From Magnolia sinica (lineage: Eukaryota; Streptophyta; Magnoliopsida; Magnoliales; Magnoliaceae), in NCBI RefSeq assembly GCF_029962835.1, contig NC_080591.1, positions 43,097,501 through 43,161,500 of the forward strand: a stretch of 64,000 nucleotides of DNA. Reading direction: 5' to 3'. This document shows positions 23,310 through 34,039 of the stretch, one piece after another. The notes under the pieces are model-generated. The model did no database searches and was not told the origin of the DNA. It saw only the letters and a program-made list of their open reading frames with translations. The number at the start of each line of letters is the position of its first letter. Within the stretch, counting starts at the first letter, position 1. A program made the position numbers and the translations under genes.

Positions 23310-23632
23310 CGCATTAGTATCTGAACTGGAGTAAGAACATTTGAAGTAGGATCAGACACTTGAAATAATTGGCACAAAAAAAGCTTCCAAAAAATTTAGG
23401 AGAATTCTTATCGACAATCTATATAAATAAAAACTCAAATGGAGCATAACCTATCCTAGAAAATAAAGAACTTTAGTGTGACAGCTACTATTTAGGAGCA
23501 TTCTATCCAACTGAAGTAAATACACATCTTTCACCTTGTAGCGCGACAGCTACTATCTTCTCATCCATCGGCTTCAATTGTGATTGCTTATGCCAGACAA
23601 ATCCGTACACCAAAATCGCTTCTTGAATCTAT
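23310..23632 (-). pseudogene. Two exon-like blocks, unknown parent gene
   Basis: Block 1 (about 23535-23632) reads AILVYGFVWHKQSQLKPMDE then KIVAVALQ and ends at a GT donor (CAAG|GTGAAAG). Block 2 (23310-23358) follows an AG acceptor, reads VSDPTSNVLTPVQILMR, and ends at GTAAAC. Both lie on the same strand as the SMG9-like and GH1 pieces. I do not recognise the parent gene; they could belong with the TASH3-like piece. Confidence 0.4.
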
Positions 23633-23882
23633 TCATGTACTAGAACATCAATAAAAGTTTTTTCTTTAAAAATAAAATATCTATAATAGATAAAAAAAAA
23701 ATACAATCTTACTTATGTACTTTAGATAATTTAGAATACTTGAAACAACTTGAAAAATGGATTAATAAAAGAAAAATCAGGATTTATCTGAACAAGCATC
23801 ACACAATGGCTTATTCATTCAATATAAACAAAGAAATCCATCATACCTACAAATGCGCCTAAAACTGCAAATTTGACAATAC

Positions 23883-23966
23883 CATTTTCAGTTATAAGAA
23901 CTGGTGGGTCTCCATAGTTATACTTCATGTATCTTGCCAACTTGCGAATACCCCACTTGTGGGTCT
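23883..23966 (-). pseudogene. Captured exon fragment of a GH1 beta-glucosidase
   Basis: The minus strand reads WGIRKLARYMKYNYGDPP then VLITENG, followed by a GT splice donor (AAT G|GTATTG). ITENG is the family-1 glycosidase motif carrying the nucleophile glutamate, and plant GH1 genes have an intron at this site. The upstream edge falls in a 16-bp direct repeat (GTGGGTCTCCATAGTT at 23905 and 23960), where homology stops. Only one exon is recognisable. It lies inside the CACTA element between the SMG9-like exons and the TASH3-like piece. Confidence 0.75.
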
Positions 23967-25029
23967 CCATAGTTACACAAAGGAAAGCTTCCTGGTCAGA
24001 TACATGCTTGACTAGCTAACTTAACTGGATATGACTTGAAAAGAAAAGAAAAACTATCACACAGAGCTATCTTAGAAAAAACAAACAAGTGTTTAAACGT
24101 TGCACCATACACACGAAATAGGGACCAAAAGAAGAAGAGATTGTAAGACTTTCCGTATGACTTTCTATGCTTATGTATACATGATCAGCACCCTTAGCTA
24201 GACCTGGATTGGCCATCCATAGTACACACCCAACTGACCAGAACCTCAAGACCCCAAAACCTTTTTCATATCGACCGCCCCATCGCCGCGATCATGAAGG
24301 TACAACCCGTGCATCTGTACGATACTCCGTTAGTGAGATACACCGCGAAGAATCATTAGTGTATCATGTGCGTAAGGCACCATGTACTCCATTCCACACA
24401 TGTGCACAACACATGTCATACAAACATGCACATGCCACACGGGTGAGAGAATCTCTACCCATGTGTGTGATGTCACACACCCATACCTCCCATCTCTCAT
24501 GTGCTCCCCGAAGTCAACACCTCTCCATTCCATACCCTATGTATGACATCATCACACCATGCCATCCCATGCTCCTTTAATCCACCATTAATTACAAATC
24601 ATGAATTAATTGTCATAATCTTAGTCTAAGGTAACTAAAATCACATTAATTGAATTTAACCACATTTTAACAATTTCTCTACATATATCCCTTTATTCCT
24701 TAACATTTCACCATTTTTCTACATAAAAGAGAGAGAGAGAGAGAGGAGTGATCTTGGTGGGCCATCAACTCCATCAATCCCATCCTTTTCCATCGATCTC
24801 AACCATCAATTCCATCCCTTCCATCCATCTAATTCATTAAGGTGAGTACACCCACTCCACTCTTAGTTTATTTTCTTTTTGATTATTTTTATGATTATTA
24901 GTGGTGACAATTTGATAATAATGATGTGATCAATGGTGCGGATACATAGGAGAGTATGATGTGTCTAATGGTGATAATGATGATCAATAATGGTGATGAT
25001 ATAATGTGTTTAATGGTGTGGATTTTTTT

Positions 25030-26520
25030 TTAGACTTAATGTGGGACCCATTGATTATGGGCCCCACTAGAATTTTGTAAGCCATCCAAATCATCTATAG
25101 TGTGGCCCATTTTGTTGGCCAAACACACATACACCCATGCACACATGTGCACACCACACCATAAAAATACATAAATAAATAAATAAATAAAATAAAATAA
25201 AAGGAGGAGTGGATGTTGTTCTGCCAACGTCCAGAGGACGTTGTAGCAAGCAGCGTCCCTGCTGCTGCTTAAAAGAAAAAATGAGGGAAGGGGCTGTGGG
25301 ACCACAACAGGACCCACCCATGATGTATGCATTTAATCCACATCGTCCATCCAATTTCCCAGCTCATTTTAGGCCCTGAGCTAAAAAATGAAGCCAATCC
25401 AGATCTCTGGTAGGCCACACCATCAAAAAGACTATTTTAATAGTAATAAATGGTTGGAGCCACTGTGATGTTTCTATACACCAAAATATATCGAATATTA
25501 GGCTTATTATATCAGTCACGAGCCTGAGAATCTAGTGGACGGAGTAGATCGTCATGATGTGGGCCCCACCTACAAAAAGCCTAAAAAATTAATAAATAAA
25601 ATAAATAAATAAATAACATTAGATGCTGTTGTTGTCAGTGACTGATGCTGTAGTAAGAAGCATCCTGCTGCTGATGCTGGAAGGAAGTGGGCCCCACCAC
25701 AGGCCCCACCTTGATGCATGTCGAGCATCTACACCGTGCATTTGATAGGTCCTCTTTAAAAATGGGTCACCCCCAAAAATTAGCCGTACATGGAACTTAG
25801 GTGGCCCACACCATTAAAATAAATAAATAAAAATACAATACAAAAAAATAGGAAGCTGGATCAATCTGATCATGAGGTATGTGTTATATCCAAACTGTCC
25901 ATTCATTTGACGAGCTTGTCTTAAGGCTTGAGAAGAAAAATAAGATAGATCTAACTATCAAGTGGGCCACACTGCAAAAGCAATAGGGGATTGAGTGTCT
26001 ACCATTGAATTTTGGGTTATAGAAGTTTTGGACCAATATGAAATTTGTTTTTCACCTTAATTCAGGTCGTTGTGCCCTTATGAATAGATTGGATGGAAAA
26101 TAAATGTTATACTGGGCCCTATGAATTGTTTAACTGTGAAATCATTATCATCACTGCTATTTGTGGTGAGGTCCAAATAATCTTTGGATATGATTCATTT
26201 TAATGCTCTAAAATGATCTCTAAATATAGATGAACAATGTAGGTATAATAAATACATCACTTTGGGACCCATGTAACTTTGATCTCCTTGAATCGTTAGT
26301 GCAACTCGGAGCTCGAGCATATATAAAACACTTGCTGGGGTCTACCTGAAATTTGGATGCATCTGAAACTTAGTTTGACCCCTTAACCAAGTGGGACACA
26401 CATAATGGATGAGCTGGATTCATGGACCACATCTCTGTGGGCCCAACAAATGATTATGAATATTTAATGGAGGATAACCATCTCAACTTGTGTGTGGTAT
26501 GACCCACTTCGATGTAAGTG
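25030..26520. repeat. GGGCCCACC-type repeat block in LTR B
   Basis: Reverse-complement counterpart of 7525-9260. It includes GTGGGCCCCACC (25559), GATTGGATGGAAAATAAATG (26089) and AAAT tracts at 25171-25202 and 25595-25615. Confidence 0.6.
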
Positions 26521-29500
26521 TTATGCCACTTAATCCACCATGGCTATGATATGATATATATTTAAGATCATCACTGTTTATCTATTTTATTAACCCTTTT
26601 GATGGTATGTTACCATGAATCAGGCCCATCCAATGATTAGATACTCGTACATTATGAAATAATGTAAATTGAACTTTCATCACTAAAATTTTTTTATGGG
26701 CCATCCTAATGATGTATTAGATATTCAACCTATCTAGCCCATGTACCGGGTCCCCTTTAGGGCATTGTCCCAAAGATCAGTCAATCCAACCTGAAATAGA
26801 CGTACAATACAAGGCTGTGAGAATAAGTACCTAACTATTGAATCCAGCCTAAGACCACCATGGTGTATCTATTTAATCCATGCAGACCATCCACTTCCTC
26901 ATATTATTTTAGGATTTCAACTAAAATCAAAGCAAACCTAGTCTTAAGTGGGTTACACACAACATAACTTCATGGAAAAGCCCTATGAGTCTACTGCATA
27001 GAACCCATTGTAAATTCCATTGGTGTGTGGGCCCAAGAATGTTAAGGGACATTTTAAGTGAATGTCATGTGGGCCCATCAGTGGTAGCCTTGTTTGGGCC
27101 AACAATTGGGCCTCTTCGACAAGAGTTTGTAATCTCCATGTGTTGAATGTATGATGAACCGGTATTGTAATTTTTGAAGTAATGATGATTAATCCCTCAA
27201 ATGGGCTGATTATGGGCAGTCCTTGATCACTTTGAACTTTGGTTAGAGTGCGGCCCCAAGTAATAGGATCATGTGACTTGTGTTTAAACTCTTAAACATG
27301 TTTAATTATAACAAATATCTAGACTCTAGTGGTGTGAGGGTGTGATATACCTGTTTGGCCTATTAATTATGTGGGTATTTGATGTATGTATAGCCACTTA
27401 ATCATAGGCAATGGTGGAGTATATGTAGTATATGTAGTCATCTAACTGTATGAATGTGAAATACGTACAAAAACACCTAACCGTATGAAATCAAGTGGCA
27501 TTAATGGTCATTCAATGATGTAGGTTTGTGCTTATCGATATAGATACCGACACTTGAATCATGTATGATCAAGTTGTACACTACACCGAATGTGATGTTG
27601 GGTTATGTTACCCAAGCTAATGCTATCAAGGTCCTAGATTCTATGCGATGTGATCTCTAAATTGTAAATGGTATGATGAAATGTGGCTCTTAGCCCTTAA
27701 CCATGTGACACCAAATATGAGCCATTAACTATATGACATGTGAAGTGGTTATAGTATAAGACTCATCATAATTGGTGTAGCCTTATATTCATGTATAGGA
27801 TTATGATTGCTCAATTATATTTGGAAGTTCTGAAGTGTGGACACTAGATCATGATAGTAATCGTATACATACTAAACTATGTGAAATTGTGGTACTTATC
27901 GCCTGACCATGTGAAAGTTTAGTAAAGCGGTTGCCCCATTATGTGAACTATGATGTAATGAAAATACATAACCATCTAACCTTAAGTCCCTTATTATGAC
28001 TAGTAGAGTGACATTTGCATGGCCTCTCAACCACATGGACTTCTGATAATGGAGTGGCCATAAGACCATGTGGGCATATGAGAATTGTGTGATTACTCAG
28101 ACTCGTGGACTACGTTGATGGTGTAACCTCTTAGGTATGTAAATTTAGGACGTGTGTTAGATCGATTATGGACCCTACCTTGAAGTAAGTATTGCATATT
28201 TCACCATTTATCCACTAGGCTAACTAAATCTAGAACATGATTCCAAAATGACCTAAATCCAATTCCTAAATAAGTCAGACGATAGTATAACTTTCAAACA
28301 CTTACGAACCCACTCAATGTATGTATTTTATCCACACTGTTCAATTGTTTTACTAACCAAATAGGTTGATGATGGAGCCCGTTGACATGTGCCTTGTGCA
28401 TCTGAACTGTTTTTCCTTGTACTACCTTAATTTATGTGAAATACCTATACTATCTACTTGTTGGGACCCACTGTAATGTTTATGTGTGGACCCATCTGCT
28501 TGTAGTACCATTTGGAAATAGGACCCACTACATTATATAAGACAAACCCGCATTATCCAACCGTAACTAACTCTTATGTGTATATTATATACCAAGTCAT
28601 TCTACTTATGGCTCACTATATCTTATGAAGTTTACATGTGCCTTCCAAACCATTGTAGAACTACTACAATAATTATTTGTAAATTCAATGTACTAACAAC
28701 CCATGTGAAGATGAAGTTCACTACATTATATGAGTTTCGCCAGCACCATTCATCCTGTGGCTCATTTACCATATGTTATGTCTAAGCCTTTCATCTCATA
28801 ACCACTTGGTGCATGTACTTTACGTCACCACCACTCATTAACCATAAGGCCCAGTTAAGGTATAACCTTATGGTCCCAATAGAAGAAAATCATATCGGGC
28901 CAAAGCCACTAATGGAATATCTATCTTGCGAAGGATATGGTGTAACTCTAATTACAATTAATGCTCGTAATTATGATGGTTATGGATGATATTAGTGATG
29001 TCAGTAATTGTGGTTAATAAAAGCATGTGATTTAATACTTGATTAATGTTGATCCACTCCCTCGTATACTAAATTCATCTACTTAACCATGTTGATATTG
29101 ATCATATTCATGTACTATGGAATGATGGTATGTGCAAGTGTACTTCAATACATTTGTTCATGTGTAAGACATGTCCTCTTCAGGTTAGTCACATGATTAT
29201 AGATTGATATAGTTGATAGTGGCATATGATGATTATACATCATTTTTGCCTTAAAGGTTAAGCAGACCCTAAACTCATGACATTATATGCATACCACATG
29301 CACTTGAACGTATGCCTTATCATGGTTGCTTGAATTCATGTATAATCATGACATACATGATGATCGAAATACCACAGTCGTGCCATATAACATGAGTTGG
29401 ATCTTGATGATGAAATGTACATCTATGATGATGACTTGGGTTATCCCTGAAAATGAATGGGACACCGGAAGTGTGGAAATAGTAGGGGATGTTGTGCCCC

Positions 29501-29710
29501 TTGGGTTGAAAGTCCCTAAACCCCGATTCTAGCTAGGGTTGCCTCACGGTCAGGTCGAGTGGATACATGAGTCATAGATTTGACTCCCACTGACAAGGTT
29601 AGGTTGAGAAGAGGTGGGTCGAACTTGCTTAAGGGCTGAGGTGCAAACAACGATCGGTCTGACTCGCCGGTGAGGAGAAGCACGAATGAAGTCCGCTACT
29701 GGCATGTCGG

Positions 29711-29890
29711 GTGGAAGTCCACCGCAGGGCGGGTATGTGAGGTCAATTACTGGTGTCTGGTGCATAGGTGTCGACCACAGTGCTTCCCATGATATACAAT
29801 TGGTGGAAGTCCACAGCAGGGCGGGTATGCAAGGTCGATTACTAATGTATGGTGCATGGGTGTCGATCATAGTGCTTCCCGAGATATACA
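29711..29890. repeat. Two-unit 92-bp tandem duplication in LTR B
   Basis: GTGGAAGTCCAC followed by GCAGGGCGGGTATG starts at 29711 and again at 29803. It matches the doublet in LTR A. Confidence 0.8.
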
Positions 29891-31294
29891 ATTATGATAT
29901 GGTATAACAATATAATGATGATGATGTGATTGTAGATGCATGTAATACAGTTATGGCTGTGGTATAGGAGAAATGAAAATATGACTTGGTGATGTTGGTA
30001 GCATTGATTCAGAGTATTACTATGATGCATATGCATTGCATTGGCATTGACATCATAGCTTACGTATTACACGCCTTTCACCATACATGATTTCTTCGTG
30101 GCATATTTATCTTGCTTGCATGTAGGATACACTGCACACACGAGTGTACTCACTAGGCTTTTTGCCTAAGCTTCATATTTCCCCTTTTTTTCAGGGCTGG
30201 AGTAGCTTGGAAAACTTAGCTTTCTCGATACATTGCATCTATTTTTTGATTTGGCAATGTTGACATTATGTACCTTTTGTAAAGCATTATACTTGTAACC
30301 ATCAAGATTTATAAAGGAGAGTGTTGGTTAGTATTTTGATCATGGATCTTCATGATTAGATATTATTATATGTATATAGAAAAAAAAATCAGTCAAAAAT
30401 CTTCCTTTTGGTGCGTCGAACTTGGGACTTGGTGTATGGAAGTCGAGTGCCAGATTCGGGGCATCATGGAAGCTATCCGTCCCTTGATTTGGGGCGTGAC
30501 AAAGATGTTTTAGGTTTCTCATCAGCCATGGATAAACCTAGTTTCAACTAATCTACCCATGATTTTTATGGAGGTAACATTTAACACATTCTACTGCATG
30601 AACTCTATGCAATGACTTAAAACCATGATCAAGTTTTTGTTACAGCTTATTTATAGGTGTTCCATATGCCTGCCATAATTATTGTATGGCTTCAACAGTC
30701 CATTGGCATTATAGGCTATCACAAGCTTTTATAGGGATGGGAGTCATCCAATCAAGTTACTTAAGCACACCCCTAGGTGGTTTCACATGATTATTGGCCG
30801 TGGTGGTTTCATGATGTTAGAATGGTCTTACCGACATAAGGATTCAGAAATGCTAAAAACTTCAAGTTAATCTCAAACTACAATTTGTTTTCCAACTTTG
30901 GCCCCTGCCAGGTCAACTTCTTGATTTTATTTAAAAAGGAAAACTTGTTCACTGATACTGAGCTCCCATCTAAATTGAGTTAACTCAGCAACTAATTCCA
31001 GAACTGGTATGAATAAAGGCTGCGAAGAGAGATAAACCAGTCACGATGAAAATATGGTGCAGAAAAAACATCTCATGGCCACCACACTACTGGTTGATAC
31101 TTTATGGAGAGACAGATTATCAGAGCTTGCAAATTGTGGCTTCTAAAAGCTTCAATACAGTGGTCTCCACATTAATGGGCATCATAAATTTTTTGTTTGC
31201 TTATGCACAAATACTAGTTCACTTTGTCAAAAAGCATGTTACTGACAAATGGACAAATGACATTTAATAATAGAATCCCAAGAGGAAGGCATAC

Positions 31295-32500
31295 CATCGC
31301 ATCAGATGCCACATATTAATATCATGAACTCCCTCTGATACCACTAGTAAAACATGACTAGTGGATACCAGGAAAACACCAAGCTAGAACGGCTCCTTGC
31401 ACCACCACAAAAAGGATAATGCCAGATCAGATGTTCTAAAACAATCTTAAAAACTGTAATCGCGTGAGTAGTGTGCGAATCTTTAAAAAAAGAATTGTAA
31501 TGCGATTCTTTTTTCTTTACAAGTACCTAAATACCCATCAATTCATGAGCCAAGTTAGCTGACAAGGATTCACCATTTAATACAGAAACTGAAGACAAGC
31601 CATCAGGTCTAATCATCACAGCTAAATAGAAGGGCTGAATAAAGGCTGCATGTCATGAAGAATTTTATTGTCATATGAAAATGAAAAACAATAGTCAAAT
31701 AACAACTTGGAAAGTAAGGACTAGATGAGAAGAAGCAAAACACTTCTAGAGCCATGGAATTAAAAGAAAATGCAATGGTGTAAACTTTTGAAGCGGGGTT
31801 CTGAGGAAAGAAAAATATTATTCAAGCAAGTTGAAAGACTTCAAAATACATTAGTAAGGATCTAAGTCTAAATTTAATCAATCCAAGGTGGGGGAAATGC
31901 AATAACAAAAAGGATAGTAAGAGGAACTTGGGTATCAAGAAGAATCAACCTTTCAACAGAAATCCTAAGTTCAATTCCCATTGTACAATGCCTAGCCAAT
32001 GCTCGTGTTTCTTCCGACTGCAATGTAAAAGGTGGGAGCATTCCTGCAAATCAGAATAGCTCAAACTTATCTCTAATCAAACCTAAGAACTCAAATCTCT
32101 AATCACTAGTTTAAAATAACATTAGCATAACCCTAACCATCAATTAGTCTAAAACAAACGAACTGCATCTGAGTAGAAAACAGAGAAGTTTTCAATGTAT
32201 TTACAGGGCGAGCTATCATTGAATCCATAAAGCTTGCTTAGTATCGTTGATTTGCCAACACTGGTCGGACTAATGATGCTGATGACCATGAAATCAGTAT
32301 TTTCGGTCAGGAACTACAAAATTGAAATGGAAGAGAGAGAAATATGAGACTTAGGGGTTTTATTTTTTAGTGTTTTGGGGGGTTCTAGGGTTTGGCCGAA
32401 GGAAGCTTACAGGGAGGATCTGATCGGTGTGGAAATCCCAAGAACTGGAGAGGAGATTGAGGGATCCGATGGGTGGGAGACGGGATAGAAGAACTACCAT
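31295..32500 (-). pseudogene. Captured SMG9-like gene fragment (five exons with introns)
   Basis: SMG9 is a GTPase-like subunit of the SMG1 kinase complex in nonsense-mediated mRNA decay. Minus-strand exons: exon 1 (about 32411-32490) SRLPPIGSLNLLSSSWDFHT ending at GTAAGC; exon 2 (32205-32313) after TTGTAG, FLTENTDFMVI with P-loop-like PTSVGKSTI; exon 3 (31928-32043) GMLPPF, EETRALARHC, GIELRISVERLILLDTQ; exon 4 (31527-31645) PLFSPSI, GESLSANLAHELMGI; exon 5 (31295-31383) LGVFLVS, HVLLVVSEGVHDINMWHLM. Order, splice sites and phases fit an SMG9-type gene. Exon 4 has a stop with a shift, and the exon 2/3 join makes a stop. The N-terminus and everything after exon 5 are absent. Confidence 0.88.
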
Positions 32501-32546
32501 TCATCTTCCCCACCACCGCTTCGAGCGAATTTGGAGATATGACCAT

Positions 32547-32555
32547 GGGGGGGGG

Positions 32556-32597
<42 letters not shown>

Positions 32598-32704
32598 TGG
32601 GGAAGAGAGAGAGTGAGAGGATTAAGGAAGGGAGAGAGAGAGAGAGGGAGGAAGATGACAGAAGGGGTTAGGGAATGAAGTGAGAGAGAGAGAGAGAGAG
32701 AGAG
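32547..32704. repeat. Poly-G and (GA)n tracts
   Basis: Twelve G, then several GA runs separated by short unique words (GGTTGGGGA, GATGACAGAAGG). They lie upstream of SMG9-like exon 1 and could be the captured 5' leader or promoter (CT-rich on the sense strand), by inference. Confidence 0.9.
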
Positions 32705-32759
32705 AAATGGGGGGAGTTTTGGATGCGGCTATCTTTTGAGCGCACACCCATTTTTGGGC

Positions 32760-33075
32760 GTTGGGACCCATGGACAGTCCTGGAAGGGGCTCTGTGGGGC
32801 CCACCATGATGTATTTTCTTTATCCATTCCATCCATTAATTTTAGTAAATAATCCCAAAAATAAAGTAGATAGAAGGCCCAAGTGAACCACACCATATGC
32901 TGCACATGTGATTTAATCTCCATGTTTCCCACTGCGTGGTTCACTTTACCCTTCGATCTAACTAATTTTTGGTTTCATGCCCTATAATAATATTTCAAAA
33001 TATATGGATGGTTTAGATAGAACACATATATTTTTCTAGACCCTATAAAGCCCTTTACACCACCATTAATTATTA
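32760..33075. repeat. GGGCCCACC-type repeat copy inside the CACTA element
   Basis: GTGGGGCCCACCATGATGTA at 32793, then CCATCCATTAATTTTAG and an AAGTGAACCACACCATA tail. This is a single block outside the giant LTRs, showing that the repeat is not confined to them. Confidence 0.6.
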
Positions 33076-33089
33076 ATGGTGTGGCACCT

Positions 33090-33170
33090 TTTTAGCTACG
33101 GATTAAAACCGTAGCAAATATAGCTGCGATTTAAATCCATAGTAAAAAACTAACGTGGTCTGTAGCCCTA
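33090..33170. repeat. Right subterminal repeats of the CACTA element
   Basis: TAGCTACGGATTAAAACCGT at 33093 and AGCTGCGATTTAAATCC at 33121, matching the left subterminal array. Confidence 0.75.
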
Positions 33171-33189
33171 TCCCCTTTTTTTGGTAGTG

Positions 33190-34015
33190 GATACCTCCTC
33201 AAGAACCACCATTTCTAAGTTTACTCAATCAAAGAAAAGGGGAGAAATTTATGTTTTAAAAGCGGAAGATGATATAAATGCAAGAGTGGATACACTCAAA
33301 AGAAAATTTGAGGCCATGGAATTTAAGAAGGCAGAACCCGAAAAGGTTATGGAAGTTGTTTGTGGTATTTGTGCTTGTAACATACATACAACTAAAAATT
33401 GCCCAACAATATTAGCTTTTCAAGAGATATTGAATAAGCCATCAAATGTCGTAAATAACTACTAATGACCTTTCAGAGGACCCACCTCAAATACATACAA
33501 CTCCAGCTAGAGAAACTATCTAAATTTTAGTTGGAGGAATGGACAAATGACTAACCCACAGAGGCCCTTACTCAATTTTTGAATCAAAAGAGGCCTCAAG
33601 AGGACACGGTTCAAAAATTCATGCAAAAACAAGAGTTATTCAACCAGAATATGGTACAAGCATTCTAGGATCTCAAAACAACAATGAGAATGTTTGCATC
33701 ATCCATTCAAAGGATTAAGTCACACTTAGCAAGTGGGGAGAAAGGCATGCTTCCAGCCCAAGCCCTCCCCAATCTAAAACCACAATGTGAAATTCGTGAC
33801 CTAAGCTCTTCAAATTAAATGGAGCAGGCTAAGTCTATCACCACTCCTAGGAGTGGGAGGATTATTAACAAAACCATTCCAGTGAGGGATGAAAAGCCTA
33901 AGGACCTGGAGGAAATTAAGAATGATGGACTTAGTAATGCCCCACATAAGGAAGAACTAGGAAAAGTGAGAAGTTGATTGCGCCATTCCCCCAACGGTTG
34001 ATTACACCAAAACCT
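33190..34015 (+). pseudogene. Athila-like gag, 3' part
   Basis: Right of the CACTA element the frame continues with RGEIYVLKAEDDINARVDTL and a Lys/Glu-rich helix, then a CCHC zinc knuckle CGICACNIHTTKNC (CX2CX4HX4C). A stop follows at about 33464. Shifted frames then show KPSNVVNNY, ASGEKGMLPAQALPN and TPRSGRIINK up to about 34010. Gag codons on the two sides of the CACTA element join without loss at the GAT target. The element is cut at 34040 by a copia LTR. Confidence 0.78.
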
Positions 34016-34039
34016 TTAGCTTGAAATTGCGGTTTATAC

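Larger units (their letters stand above)
24142..30501 (+). mobile_element. Giant solo LTR B (6.36 kb), Tekay-type, nested in the CACTA element
   Basis: Starts TGTAAGACTTTCC and ends GATTTGGGGCGTGACA, with a near-perfect 5-bp duplication (GAGAT at 24137-24141, AAGAT at 30502-30506). It is co-linear with LTR A in inverted orientation, for example the stretch ending CATGAAGATCCATGATCAAA near 4215 against 30340. There is no internal element sequence, so it is a solo LTR. It contains GGGCCCACC blocks (25030-26520), AAAT tracts and a two-unit 92-bp duplication. No gene is seen. Confidence 0.9.
19821..33189. mobile_element. CACTA (En/Spm) transposon carrying host gene fragments
   Basis: Left end CACTACTAGAAAAAGGGGCA (19821); right end, read inward on the minus strand, CACTACCAAAAAAAGGGGAT (33189). 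The 3-bp target duplication GAT flanks it (19818-19820 and 33190-33192), and the interrupted gag frame continues exactly across it. Subterminal arrays of AGCTACGGATTAAATCCGTA lie at both ends. Total 13,369 bp, or about 7.0 kb without solo LTR B. No transposase domain is visible, so it is non-autonomous. Its cargo consists of exon/intron pieces of host genes (SMG9-like, GH1, adaptin-ear/TASH3-like), all on the minus strand. Confidence 0.92.

Noticed and set aside
4073..30501. A single huge palindrome or inverted duplication
   Set aside because: Each arm has its own target-site duplication and a different host sequence on both sides, so they are two separate LTR insertions in opposite orientation.
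31295..32500. SMG9-like exons as a resident host gene invaded by transposons
   Set aside because: The exons lie within CACTA ends that interrupt a gag frame exactly, and the gene is incomplete on both sides; capture is the simpler reading.
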